Of a DNA stretch of 64,000 nt, positions 16,266-24,961 are shown in pieces. The DNA is from Aneurinibacillus sp. Ricciae_BoGa-3 (lineage in GTDB: Bacteria > Bacillota > Bacilli > Aneurinibacillales > Aneurinibacillaceae), in assembly GCF_028421645.1 (NCBI RefSeq), contig NZ_CP116887.1:622001-686000 (forward strand), given 5' to 3'. Positions within the stretch are counted from its first letter, which is position 1. Each line of letters opens with the position of its first letter. The translations under genes and the position numbers were made by a program. Under the pieces are notes generated by a model, which saw only the letters and a list, made by a program, of their open reading frames with translations, made no database searches and was not told the origin of the DNA.

Positions 16266-16997
16266 TTGTCCGCTATCTATAGTAATGATTTGCCCCGTCA
16301 TCGCTTCTTGTTCCAAGGCTGCACAGATAAATTGAGCAATATCTTCGGGTGTTGAAATACGCTGCAACAGAAGATTAGGGGCTAACCTCTTCATTTGTTC
16401 TTCCTTTCCAGCCCACCATCTTGTCGCGACGGCTCCTGGTACAACGCAGGAGACTCTGATGTCTGGAGCTAGAGCATGTGCTAACGATTTAGTAAGACCA
16501 TGAACTGCCGCTTTGGATACGGCGTATGGAAGCGAGGAGCCTAACCCTGTTTGTCCCGCTATGCTGCCGACATTGACTATCGCTCCTTGTTTATTATTTT
16601 TCATGAAAGGGGAAACGGCTCGCGCGCAGTAAAACATTCCTTTCACATTAACATCATAAAGCTCATCCCATACTTCCTCCGTTGCCGCTTCTAAATCGTC
16701 AAACGAAATATGCTGTGTAATACTGGCGTTATTTACGAGAAAGTCGATAGTCCTGAATCGTTGCACAATGGTATCCACCATTTCCCTTACTTGCTTGTCT
16801 TGGGAAACATCGGCTCGTATGGCTATTGCGTGCCCACCTTCGGAATTGATGATTTGTGCCGTTTCTTCCGCCTCGGCTTTAGAACGCGAGTAGTTCACTG
16901 CAACGGCTGCACCCCGTTTAGCCAGGGCGAGGCATGTAGCCCTGCCGATCCCAGTGCCGCCGCCGGTAACGAGAGCCACTTTGTTTTTTAAATCCAT
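16257..16997 (-). CDS. SDR-family oxidoreductase (FabG-like)
   Basis: 246 residues, classical short-chain dehydrogenase: cofactor motif TGGGTGIGRA (about 11-20), FLVNNAS (about 86), catalytic Ser in NVGSIAG and YAVSK (about 155). Asn-Tyr-Ser after the second strand (VAVNYSRSKAEAE) suggests NADPH. It is full length. It is divergent from a LysR regulator with a 124-base shared control region, so activation by that regulator is likely. GGAGATGACTGT precedes the ATG. The substrate is unknown; fatty-acid elongation is unlikely for a lone copy like this. Confidence 0.85.
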   Translation of the reverse strand: MDLKNKVALVTGGGTGIGRATCLALAKRGAAVAVNYSRSKAEAEETAQIINSEGGHAIAIRADVSQDKQVREMVDTIVQRFRTIDFLVNNASITQHISFDDLEAATEEVWDELYDVNVKGMFYCARAVSPFMKNNKQGAIVNVGSIAGQTGLGSSLPYAVSKAAVHGLTKSLAHALAPDIRVSCVVPGAVATRWWAGKEEQMKRLAPNLLLQRISTPEDIAQFICAALEQEAMTGQIITIDSGQTL

Positions 16998-17048
16998 ACA
17001 GTCATCTCCTTCTGTTGCACTATGATATAAAGAAATTGTATACTGCTC

Positions 17049-17100
17049 TTCAAAATTTGTATAATTGAATTAATTAAAGTTTGTGTTCAAAATTTTTGAA
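17049..17100. promoter_or_regulatory. Candidate LysR control region
   Basis: Two related dyads lie between the divergent SDR and LysR genes: TTCAAAATTTGTATAATTGAA (first 20 bases start at 17049) and TTCAAAATTTTTGAA (17086-17100). LysR-type regulators usually bind such AT-rich T-N11-A sites at -60 and -35. Confidence 0.45.
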
Positions 17101-17121
17101 CTGTGGAACTGAGGTGCGAAG

Positions 17122-18015
17122 ATGGATCTTAAACTATTAAAAACGTTTCAACTGTTAGCGAATTACGGCAGCTTTATCCGAGTAGCCGAAGAAATGAATT
17201 ATGCTCAGTCCACAGTCACGATACAAATCCAAAAACTTGAATCCGACTTGGGTGTTCAGTTGATCGAACGCGGGAAAAAAATTCGGTTAACAGAAGCCGG
17301 AAGACTATTTCACGAACAAAGTTTGCAAATTGTAAAGAATATGGAGCAACTGCAAACAAATTTGTCTGATTTTCGATTAGGTGAATCTGGAAATATCCGT
17401 TTGGGGGTGACGGAGCCAACTGCCAGCTATCGATTACCTGATATCTTGAAGAGGTTTTTATTCCGCTACCCGAAAATCCGTATCTCCGTGAACATCGCAA
17501 ATACGCCAACGTTGAGTGAACAACTTCTCAAAGGGGATATTGATATAGCTCTTTGCTCGGCTCCTAATCTGGACTCTGTTCTTTATTTTGAACCTTTATT
17601 TAAAGAAAAGTTTGTTGTCTTGATGCCAGAGAACCATCCGCTTGCTCAAAAAGCGGCAATTGCACCGGAAGATATTCGGGGACATCGTCTGCTCATTACT
17701 TCAGCAACCTGTCCGTACCGCAAAAAGCTGGAGATGATGTTGCAGGAATCAGGGAACATTTCATTAGATACAATGGAGATAGGGAGTATGATGGCGTTGA
17801 AATATTATGTCGAAAGCGGATTAGGTATTGCCCTTGTGCCCAATATTCTATTGAAGACTGTTCCTATAGGAACTACAGTACGGACGATCAGCGGCAGTCC
17901 CATAGACATGATTTCCGGCATCCTCGTCAAAACATCAGATTATCCATTGAATCTGGCGAACTCAAAGCTTTATCAATTTTTCAAGCATGAACTTTATGAA
18001 CGATCGGTTCTCTAA
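17122..18015 (+). CDS. LysR-family regulator divergent from SDR
   Basis: 297 residues. The winged HTH occupies residues 1-60 (YGSFIRVAEEMNYAQSTVTI). The LysR substrate-binding domain covers about 90-290, with the usual LRLG-type entry FRLGESGNIRLGV. The architecture resembles CynR/YwbI regulators of stress or small-molecule operons. It is divergent from the SDR gene over 124 bases, the classical arrangement for regulator and target. The protein is intact and normal in length. The inducer is unknown. Confidence 0.88.
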   Translation: MDLKLLKTFQLLANYGSFIRVAEEMNYAQSTVTIQIQKLESDLGVQLIERGKKIRLTEAGRLFHEQSLQIVKNMEQLQTNLSDFRLGESGNIRLGVTEPTASYRLPDILKRFLFRYPKIRISVNIANTPTLSEQLLKGDIDIALCSAPNLDSVLYFEPLFKEKFVVLMPENHPLAQKAAIAPEDIRGHRLLITSATCPYRKKLEMMLQESGNISLDTMEIGSMMALKYYVESGLGIALVPNILLKTVPIGTTVRTISGSPIDMISGILVKTSDYPLNLANSKLYQFFKHELYERSVL

Positions 18016-18072
18016 ACTGAAAAAGGCTGTCCAAAATGGAAGCCCTTTGATTGATACGAGAAGTTTTCTGTT

Positions 18073-18237
18073 TCATTTTTGACGATCCGATGTATCCTTG
18101 TTAACTATATTTTCGTTTAACTCTTCTTTCCAGAATATATCTTCTTTCCAAAACAACTCTTTACCAGAATACGTGCTGGCTTCCATCATTTCTCCTGTTG
18201 TCGGGTTATGTACGAATTGCTTTTTTTGTACGTCCAT
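18073..18237 (-). CDS. Small acidic protein with FWKE repeats
   Basis: 54 codons from ATG 18237, with a strong AAAGGAG ribosome site seven bases upstream. The sequence contains NPTTGEMMEASTYSGKE and then two FWKE(D/E) units (ELFWKEDIFWKEEL). No family is recognised. Good translation signals and balanced composition favour a real gene. It stands between the LysR regulator and the broken spore coat gene, which suggests (weakly) a sporulation link. Confidence 0.5.
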   Translation of the reverse strand: MDVQKKQFVHNPTTGEMMEASTYSGKELFWKEDIFWKEELNENIVNKDTSDRQK

Positions 18238-18403
18238 TTTTAGCTCCTTTCACATTGGATAAAAGTAGTATTCATCGGATTACAATGGCTTATTCATAGG
18301 AAAGACAATTTGACCGCATATCAGGCTTCTAAACGTGGATGAACCATTAAAATCAAACTTGTAGAAGATCGGTGTTGATGACTGGTCAAGCATTAACAGT
18401 TTT

Positions 18404-19180
18404 TCAAGGGAAATTAAACGAGGCTCCCTTTGAATAACAGGGGATCTTTACTTCGATAAGAACCATTTTTTCTGACATCTGCGTAAAGGTTCCTTCTTCT
18501 ACTGCTTGGGCCCCTGACAGACCTGGTATAGGCACACGGTTCAATGATTCATCCCATTCAGTAATATCAGCACTGATAAGTTCTACAAATACCTGTTCAT
18601 TAAAAAACTCTGTACTTTTTTCCTGGTGGAACTGGGAAAGATCTGTTGACATTAAGGTATCTTTTTCAGGGAATCCCGTGCCAAGAGGTCTGGAAACCAG
18701 GAAGTCAAATTCATTGCGGGTATTTAAAAACGGGCCAACTGGTGGAGTTAAGAAACTGGTAATAGGAGCCACGCAGTCAAAAGGAACATCTACGGTTAAA
18801 GAGTTTATAGTCGATAAGAGTTCAGTAGTCATGGTTAATGGCGTAGGGGGAAGTTCAACCATTGGATTCGCAGCGTACTGAATATTTTTACGTACAAATC
18901 CAGAAAGAAATAGTTTTGGTGTACCGATTCCTGTTCTAGGTTGAATAAGACGAGCTTGCGTTACTTTCGTACGTTTTTTAATTGTTTTTACTTACAGAAT
19001 ATTTTGACCAATCGGAAAAGTGATTAAAGCGTGCATGGGTACTTGCACGGATACTTCCGCTAAAACGACTGGCACTTTAACCGTTGGCGTGCCGGTAGTA
19101 ATAACGGGTGTGGGTGTTACAGGGGTTGCCACACATTCACCAATTGCGGTGTTTTGTGCGTTAAATGGGGTTGATGACAT
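18404..19180 (-). pseudogene. SPOCS/DUF3794-like spore coat protein interrupted by one stop
   Basis: From ATG 19180, with a perfect GTAAGGAGG site, the frame runs 62 codons to TAA at 18992-18994. It then continues in the same frame without further stops to 18404 (195 more codons). The part before the stop (VKVPVVLAEVSVQVPMHALI then TFPIGQNIL) and the part after (KTIKKRTKVTQARLI, LFLSGFVRKNIQYA, NSLTVDVPFDC) together match the SPOCS-type coat proteins of Bacillus, in which the join reads as Leu-Glu-Val/Ile-Lys. The stop is therefore best explained as a GAA to TAA change. Unless the stop is suppressed, only a 62-residue fragment is made. The internal ATG at 18862 could restart translation but lacks a ribosome site. 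Confidence 0.7.
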
Positions 19181-19437
19181 TTATTTATTCCTCCTTACTC
19201 TTGATGCTCCATATTATGTACAAAGGATTATTCAGCTTGGACATATATCTAATTTTAGGAAGTGAAATAAAATTCAGCGAATACGCTAGCCCGCCGCTCC
19301 TCCGATCTGAACGAAAAGCGAAAGGTTGAGGGTAAAAAGTCCATCCACCTTTTAGCAAATAATTAACAAAAAAACAATTGCATTCCAATACAGATTAAAT
19401 TAGTATTATCGTATTTAGTTTATTACTATATGCATAT

Positions 19438-19523
19438 TGATAAAGGCAAACCTGTCCGAAAGGCAGGGACGCAAAGCCGTGGGTCTACTGTTCTAAAGGA
19501 CTATGATTGCCAGGTTGCCGAAT
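19438..19523 (+). ncRNA. c-di-GMP-I (GEMM) riboswitch aptamer
   Basis: The conserved GEMM-I core is readable: GGCAAACC at 19445, then GGGACGCAAAGCC, GGGTCTA, ATG and the closing GCCAGGTTGCCG (ending near 19521). The order and spacing of the two stems joined by GCAAA-type contacts match c-di-GMP-I aptamers. It lies 180 bases upstream of a chemoreceptor-like gene, a typical c-di-GMP-controlled target, and is followed immediately by an intrinsic terminator, so control is probably by transcription termination. Confidence 0.9.
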
Positions 19524-19537
19524 AGTTATGAAGTTAG

Positions 19538-19569
19538 AAGGCTATTCCGCTGGTGGAATGGCTTTTTTT
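19538..19569 (+). terminator. Riboswitch expression-platform terminator
   Basis: AAGGCTATTCC/GGAATGGCTTT stem with a six-base loop, followed by TTTTTTT. It is 15 bases downstream of the GEMM aptamer and before the chemoreceptor start. Confidence 0.85.
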
Positions 19570-19703
19570 ATTGGCAGTGCTGAAACACGATACCACCAGA
19601 AATTTTTATGGATAAGGCAGAGCATTGTAAATAACGAAGTGTTAACTCAATGATAAGTACACGCTTAAGAAGTAGAAGAAATATTGTTAATCGGGGGATA
19701 ATC

Positions 19704-20569
19704 ATGTTCAAGTTGTTAAGAAATAATGAAAACAGTTACGAAAACCTACTTGATCGAATCAAGCAAAATGAAAGAAATGTTGCCATTTCTATAGAGTCAA
19801 ACAGCAATGTCAGCAAAATTTTGCAAATGACTAAGTTTACAACTTATGATTTATCAGCTGTTCAATTATTGCAGCCATACATAGAAGATAACTTGCTGCT
19901 ATCACACAACAGGCAAGTGCTTCATTGCAACAAGTGTCGGCACAATCTGCACAAGTAGTCTCCTTCGCACAAGTTGGTTCTACGTCTGCACAAGAAACGG
20001 AGCAACAATCTTTAGATGCCCAACAACGTCTCAGTGAGCAGATGGAAGCTATGAGCAAGATTGAACTAAGGATGAACGAAGTCAATGAACAGATAGAAAC
20101 ACTGAAAGTAACATCTGCAAAAATTCAAGATGTGACTGTAATCGTTTCGTCCATTGCTGACCAAACCAATCTATTAGCTCTGAATGCTGCCATTGAAGCG
20201 GCTCGGGCTGGCGAACACGGAAGAGGGTTTGCGGTTGTCGCCGATGAAGTCAGAAAACTAGCAGAACAAACGAAACGCAGTTTAGATAATGTAACTACAC
20301 TCATTTCTGAAACCAACAAGGGAATCGAAGGAGTCAATGAGTCAGTAGCTCAAGCCAATAGTTTGGTATTAAATGGAGTTGAGGGGATAAGTCAACTGAA
20401 TAAATTCTTTGATCAGGTGATTAAGTCCATGGGAGAAATCAAACACGGAAGCATTCGAATTGACAATGAGTTGCAGTCGCTTGTCACTGTCATCGAAGAA
20501 ATTACAAATGGTGTAAGCACTGTGGCGACTTCTACTGATAATCTAACTGAAATTGCTAAACAAATGTAG
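19704..20569 (+). pseudogene. Soluble methyl-accepting chemotaxis-type receptor, frameshifted
   Basis: From ATG 19704 (GGGGG site at 19693) the first frame gives about 63 residues ending near YIEDN. The homologous continuation [19 protein letters not shown] is in the next frame from about 19895 onward and runs to TAG 20569. One small indel near 19890-19895 (or a longer deletion that changed frame) therefore splits the gene. The second part carries the full signalling hairpin tip [20 protein letters not shown] and [18 protein letters not shown]. There is no membrane segment, so it was a cytoplasmic receptor. It is the target of the c-di-GMP riboswitch. It is probably non-functional unless the shift is programmed. 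Confidence 0.8.
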
Positions 20570-20624
20570 TCAGTGAAAGCAAAAGGACGAATTTGTTATT
20601 AAGCTAAATCCATCATTAAATAAC

Positions 20625-20645
20625 GCTGCCTCGGCAGCTTTTTTT
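20625..20645 (+). terminator. GCTGCC terminator of the dispersed repeat family
   Basis: GCTGCC/GGCAGC with a two-base loop and TTTTTTT, flanked by TTAAATAAC and GTTCCAGTAATGGG, the hallmarks of the dispersed element described in the findings. Confidence 0.85.
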
Positions 20646-20773
20646 GTTCCAGTAATGGGCATTTGTCACGTAAGAAAAAACTTATACTTGTTTGGAACGG
20701 AACAATCTGTGTATAATTTATTTAGCGCATAAAAGCATAAAAGTGTTAAAGTGATGTAGGAGGAGGAATCGAA

Positions 20774-21739
20774 ATGTCTGTTAACAATAATAAAATTTTA
20801 GACTGTACCATACGGGACGGCGGCCTCGTGAATAATTGGGATTTTAGCGTTGAATTTGTTCAAGATCTATATGATGGGTTAAGCGCTGCCGGTGTAGAAT
20901 ATATGGAGTTAGGCTATAAGAATTCACCAAAGCTGTTAAATGCAACGGAACCCAATCCGTGGCGTTTCCTGGATGACCGATTCCTAAAAGAGATTTTCCC
21001 ACAAAAGAAATACACAAAAATGTCTGCCCTGTGCGATATTGGACGAGTGGATGAGAATGATATATTGCCGCGCGAGGAAAGTGTATTGGATATGATTCGT
21101 GTGGCTTGCTACATACGGGATGTAGAAAAGGGTTTAAATCTGGTTCAAAAATTTCATGACATGGGTTATGAGACTTCCCTTAATATCATGGCGCTTTCAA
21201 ATGTACATGAGCAGGAATTACTTGATGCGTTCGAAGAAATTAACCGGAGTCCGGTTGATGTCGTTTATGTTGTCGATTCCTACGGCAGCCTTGATCCAAA
21301 AAACACCGAGCGCCTTGTAAATAAGTTCCGAACTCATTTGCCGAATAAACAGCTTGGTATGCATATGCACAATAATATGCAGCTTGCGTTCGCAAACACA
21401 TTAGTCGGTGTGCAAAACGGTGTGACCTTCCTTGATTCCTCCGTGTATGGCATGGGACGCGCAGCAGGTAATTGCAATACAGAACTTCTTGTCAGCTATC
21501 TCAAAAATCCGCGTTACGAGTTGAAGCCAGTACTCGGCCTTATTGAGAACCACATGATTGCCATGCGCGAAAAATGGGAGTGGGGCTATATTATTCCTTA
21601 TATGATTTCTGGTGTATTGAACGAGCATCCACGGGTAGCGATGGCGCTGCGAGATAGTGAGGATCGGGATAAATTCACCGAGTTCTACGACAAGCTCACA
21701 TCCCCGGAAACAACAAACGCGGCTACTGCAAAAAAGTAG
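20774..21739 (+). CDS. HMGL-like (DRE-TIM) aldolase
   Basis: 321 residues. The N-terminus has the family metal/catalytic motif LDCTIRDGGLVNNWDF, and the metal-binding HMHNN lies near residue 200, as in 4-hydroxy-2-oxovalerate aldolase and HMG-CoA lyase. GMGRAAGNCNTELL is the usual glycine-rich motif. These enzymes cleave or form C-C bonds using a divalent metal. The protein lacks the C-terminal DmpG communication domain, so it is a stand-alone aldolase of unknown substrate. A GGAGGAGG site precedes the ATG. It is monocistronic, with terminators before and after. Confidence 0.85.
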   Translation: MSVNNNKILDCTIRDGGLVNNWDFSVEFVQDLYDGLSAAGVEYMELGYKNSPKLLNATEPNPWRFLDDRFLKEIFPQKKYTKMSALCDIGRVDENDILPREESVLDMIRVACYIRDVEKGLNLVQKFHDMGYETSLNIMALSNVHEQELLDAFEEINRSPVDVVYVVDSYGSLDPKNTERLVNKFRTHLPNKQLGMHMHNNMQLAFANTLVGVQNGVTFLDSSVYGMGRAAGNCNTELLVSYLKNPRYELKPVLGLIENHMIAMREKWEWGYIIPYMISGVLNEHPRVAMALRDSEDRDKFTEFYDKLTSPETTNAATAKK

Positions 21740-21840
21740 AATAAAAAATTTATTGGTTTTTTGTCTGACTTATTGCTGACATATACAACAAGTATAGTGA
21801 CAATGACAAACCGTTTACCTGTAATACTAACTTGCTATAA

Positions 21841-21868
21841 CCCCTGAAACTTCTTCAGGGGTGTTTTT
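21841..21868 (+). terminator. Terminator after the aldolase
   Basis: CCCCTGAA/TTCAGGGG stem, five-base loop, then TGTTTTTTT. Confidence 0.9.
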
Positions 21869-22008
21869 TTGATCGGACACGTTGAAATGAACAAACTGTT
21901 AATTTATGTTTTGAAAAGGCAGGCAATGATGTAAATGGAGCAAAGTTAACAAATACATTTCACCCGCCTAAGAATGTACGTTGATTTTATTTTAAGGAGT
22001 GATTCATT

Positions 22009-22566
22009 ATGGAAATAAACCTAAACAAGACAGCCCTGGTCATTATTGATCTGCAAAAAGGAATCGTAGGGATGCAAACTGCACCACACAGTGGTTCATT
22101 AGTTGTTGAGAATGCTGCGAAAATTGCTCAAGCTTTTGCGTCCAAAGGAGCTTTTGTTGTCGCTGTCAACGTGGATTTTGGACAAGTTCCATTGCGTCCT
22201 ATTATCGATCAAGCCCCGCGGAGTACACACCCCCCACAAAATTGGGCTGAAATCGTTCCTGAAATCAACAAATTTAAAAGTGTGTTGATAACGAAACGGC
22301 AGTGGGGAGCTTTCTATGGGACAGAACTTGATCTGCAACTTCGAAGGAGAGGGGTTGATACCATCATTTTATGTGGCATTTCGACAAGTATCGGTGTTGA
22401 CACTACTGCACGGGAAGCCTTTCAGCTTGGCTATCAACAAATTTTTATTGAGGATGCCATGACAGCTTCATCATTGGAAGAGCACCGCTATTCTATTGAA
22501 TACATTTTCCCGCGTATAGGCAGAATTCGAAAAACAGAAGACATTATGAAAGCCATTATGGGGTAG
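22009..22566 (+). CDS. Isochorismatase-like hydrolase lacking the nucleophile Cys
   Basis: 185 residues with the isochorismatase-hydrolase fold: Asp in [11 protein letters not shown] (residue 14) and Lys in [11 protein letters not shown]. The third catalytic position, normally Cys in GI-T-N-C-V, reads [15 protein letters not shown] with Gly. The same substitution is found in the YecD-type branch, whose activity is uncertain. The rest is intact, so this looks like a divergent subfamily member and not a damaged gene. AAGGAG precedes the ATG. It is a single gene with its own terminator. Confidence 0.8.
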   Translation: MEINLNKTALVIIDLQKGIVGMQTAPHSGSLVVENAAKIAQAFASKGAFVVAVNVDFGQVPLRPIIDQAPRSTHPPQNWAEIVPEINKFKSVLITKRQWGAFYGTELDLQLRRRGVDTIILCGISTSIGVDTTAREAFQLGYQQIFIEDAMTASSLEEHRYSIEYIFPRIGRIRKTEDIMKAIMG

Positions 22567-22587
22567 ATTAATGTAAACCTTAATACA

Positions 22588-22645
22588 ACAAAAGGAGCTG
22601 TCCGTCAAGGTGAATGACCTTTCGGATGAGCTCCTTTTGTTTTTG
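22588..22645 (+). terminator. Terminator after the isochorismatase-like gene
   Basis: ACAAAAGGAGCT (22588-22599) pairs with AGCTCCTTTTGT (22629-22640), followed by a T tract. Confidence 0.8.
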
Positions 22646-22785
22646 AATCGATTCCTATGAACGGCTAACAAAAAATGGCGAGGTTTCAATTCCGACTAAA
22701 CGCGCATAAGTGAACAATTACCTATGATCCAAACATACACCAGTTACTTTCAACAATCTCAATATACTATATTTTAATTAGATAC

Positions 22786-22815
22786 TTGACTAACATAAGT
22801 TATATACGATATTAT
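22786..22815 (+). promoter_or_regulatory. Sigma-A-like promoter
   Basis: TTGACT (22786) and TATTAT (22810) are 18 bases apart, followed by CTCACGTAAAGTAAGTTAC and an AAAGGAG site at 22836. Confidence 0.6.
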
Positions 22816-22889
22816 ACTCACGTAAAGTAAGTTACAAAGGAGTTGCGGTTGAAAATCGTAACGCTAATAAATATGAACTTGATTTATCG

Positions 22890-23009
22890 ATGGCAGCGAC
22901 AGCACTTTACCTGGCTTTGAACGGAAGCTTTATGCTTTCAATCGATGGGATTTTCAAACGCAAACAACAGAACGGTGAGCTAAGCAAACAAGGCCAAACA
23001 GGGCTATAA
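22890..23009 (+). CDS. Possible small protein (start uncertain)
   Basis: An open frame reads ENRNANKYELDLSMAATALY then LALNGSFMLSIDGIFKRKQQ and ends at TAA 23009. A promoter and AAAGGAG (22836) lie upstream, but in this frame only GTT codons follow the ribosome site; the first ATG is at 22890. The TTG next to the ribosome site is in another frame and stops early, so a one-base lesion is possible. A terminator follows. No family is recognised. Confidence 0.35.
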   Translation: MAATALYLALNGSFMLSIDGIFKRKQQNGELSKQGQTGL

Positions 23010-23018
23010 GTTGAGTAG

Positions 23019-23055
23019 AAAAGGGAGTCACCTGATTTTGGGTGGGTCCCTTTTT
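23019..23055 (+). terminator. Terminator
   Basis: AAAAGGGA/TCCCTTTT outer stem extended by CACC/GGTG and followed by T. It closes the small transcription unit starting at 22786. A second CCAG/CTGG hairpin follows at 23072-23096. Confidence 0.75.
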
Positions 23056-23156
23056 AACATCCAAATAAAAAATGGCCAACCAGAAAAACTGGCTGACCAG
23101 GTATTACGATGTCAAATCACCTGTTACATGCATTGGCATCTCCAAGCATATGAATG

Positions 23157-24074
23157 TTATACGGTTTCTTCTTTTGGTTGGAGCCTGTTTGCTGCATACC
23201 GCGACCGGGGTTTTGAATTAACAAGGCCAATGCTGATTGCAATTAAAATAAGTCCGATTACAATATAAATCGTAAATGGTTCGTTAAAGAAGAGGATACC
23301 TGTTATCAGTGCAACCAGTGGAATTAAAAAGGTATAGGAGGCAACTTTGCTTGCCTCTCCTGAACCAACAAGTTTGAAAAATACCAACCAGCCTGCGGCA
23401 ATAACAAAAATAGAAATGAAAAGCAGGTCTACGGTATAAGGCACATTCCAGACAATGCTCGACCAACTCTCCGTGACCGAACCAGTACCCATCAAGAACA
23501 GGCCTCCAATGATAAGTTGAAGGGTGGTAAGCCAGATTGAATCTACAAGGCTGCCTATCTTCTTCACATATACGGTTCCAATGGCCCAGCTTAATGCACA
23601 GCCAAGGGCGAGCACAATTCCTATAATGGAGATATGGCCAGACAATCCCTTAGCGCTGACCGTGGCGACTCCGGCAAATCCAAGAAACAGGCCAAGAACT
23701 TTCAGCCCGAACATGGACTCACCAAGCCAAAGCCAGGCGAAAATGCCAAGCAATACTGGCTGAAGGAATACGATGACAGAAAACAGCCCGGCAGGCAGAT
23801 AAACGAGCCCTACAGTCTGAAGGCCATAAAATAAAATGATATTGAAAATGGCCGAAATAACATACATGGGCCAGGTTTGTTTGAAACGTATCTGTTTGTA
23901 TTTAGGCAAGGCAATAAATAGCAAAAGAATTCCGCCTATAAATGTTCTCATTCCTGCAAACAGAACCGGCGGCGTGTAAGAGAGTGCAAATTTTGATAAG
24001 GGCCAATTAACCCCCCACATGATTACGAGAAAAACGATGAGCAGCCCTGTCTGCATTCTAGAAAGTTGTTTCAC
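23157..24074 (-). CDS. DMT (EamA) family transporter
   Basis: 305 residues from GTG 24074, chosen because AAAGGAG lies at the right distance; a longer frame reaches 24098 without a ribosome site. Ten transmembrane helices form two EamA halves (about 8-135 and 148-285), with typical VIMWGVNWPLSKFAL and AFLWLGE-like ends (FAWLWLGE, ILFFNEP). Exporters of amino acids or metabolites share this fold; the substrate is not predictable. The 3' end adjoins a hairpin pair. It forms a tandem with the next gene upstream (23 bases to its stop), so co-transcription is likely. Confidence 0.85.
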   Translation of the reverse strand: MKQLSRMQTGLLIVFLVIMWGVNWPLSKFALSYTPPVLFAGMRTFIGGILLLFIALPKYKQIRFKQTWPMYVISAIFNIILFYGLQTVGLVYLPAGLFSVIVFLQPVLLGIFAWLWLGESMFGLKVLGLFLGFAGVATVSAKGLSGHISIIGIVLALGCALSWAIGTVYVKKIGSLVDSIWLTTLQLIIGGLFLMGTGSVTESWSSIVWNVPYTVDLLFISIFVIAAGWLVFFKLVGSGEASKVASYTFLIPLVALITGILFFNEPFTIYIVIGLILIAISIGLVNSKPRSRYAANRLQPKEETV

Positions 24075-24105
24075 AGATAAATCACTCCTTTGATACAAAA
24101 CTTCT

Positions 24106-24594
24106 CTACTGAACGCCAGGCAAGGATGCCATTTGCAGCTCGATTTCCTTGTTCGTCAGAGGAAAAGCTCCTATCCGATTTTTTATAGCTAAATAGACTT
24201 CTTTCTTTTGATCATCTGGAATTTGATAAAATAACTCCTCAAAAACGGAACACACGATTCGATGATCCATAAACAAAAATAACCGTTTCCACTCATTGCG
24301 GTCGATAAATTTTTGCAGGCTTGCGTGAGTCTGCCTAATTTTTGTTTTCATTTTGCTCAGTTCTAAGTCTTTAATGGTCAGTGCTTGCGGCAATTCCACG
24401 AGTACAACCGATTTGTAATAGACAAAAGGTGCATGTAGCCCATACGGATTAAAATATAAATGAGATGGATCAACTCCTAGATAATCAGCTGCTTTCTTTG
24501 TTTCTGTGGCCGATGGAAACGTAAAGCTGTTATATTTGGCGCGAATGTCATCCGGAATATCCATAAGGCAAATAAGTTGATCTTTTTTTACCAT
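24106..24594 (-). CDS. Conserved-looking hypothetical protein
   Basis: 162 residues from ATG 24594; GGGGGAACTC supports this start over the longer frame. Contains FPSATETKKAADYLGVDPSH and FYQIPDDQKKEVYLAIKNR. No transmembrane segment is seen. The order of beta-like and helical segments gives no family I recognise. It lies just upstream of the DMT transporter on the same strand. Its leader carries a hairpin followed by T residues (24626-24669), hinting at attenuation. Confidence 0.6.
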   Translation of the reverse strand: MVKKDQLICLMDIPDDIRAKYNSFTFPSATETKKAADYLGVDPSHLYFNPYGLHAPFVYYKSVVLVELPQALTIKDLELSKMKTKIRQTHASLQKFIDRNEWKRLFLFMDHRIVCSVFEELFYQIPDDQKKEVYLAIKNRIGAFPLTNKEIELQMASLPGVQ

Positions 24595-24625
24595 GAGTTC
24601 CCCCGAAAATAAAATGATATAAAAA

Positions 24626-24669
24626 ACTCCATCACAAACAAACACTTCAGGTGTCTGCTGTGATGGAGT
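24626..24669 (-). terminator. Leader hairpin (possible attenuator)
   Basis: ACTCCATCACA (24626-24636) pairs with TGTGATGGAGT (24659-24669). On the minus strand the stem is followed by TTTTTTAT and then, 30 bases on, the start of the hypothetical gene. 24670-24950 upstream is gene-poor; a minus-strand open frame of about 55 codons ending near 24772 (FAGLLVRSYRRAEAFRYGYK) has no start or known family. Confidence 0.55.
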
Positions 24670-24961
24670 AATCGATTAGCATACATACCAACAGGTCATT
24701 CCATCAAAAAAATATAAGTAGCATGCAAACAAAAGAACCTTTTGATTGCATTCCACTTAGATAAATTTAATATCCCAAACCGATTATACGCTTCTTTTTC
24801 AATAAAACAAGTTTATAGCCATAACGAAACGCTTCGGCACGACGATAAGATCGAACTAATAAACCAGCAAAACATTGAATAAGATCAGGAGAGTCGTTTG
24901 CTGTTTTTCTTTTTGATACAATGTAAAGAAAGATATCTACAGATGGATGTGAAACATATTA

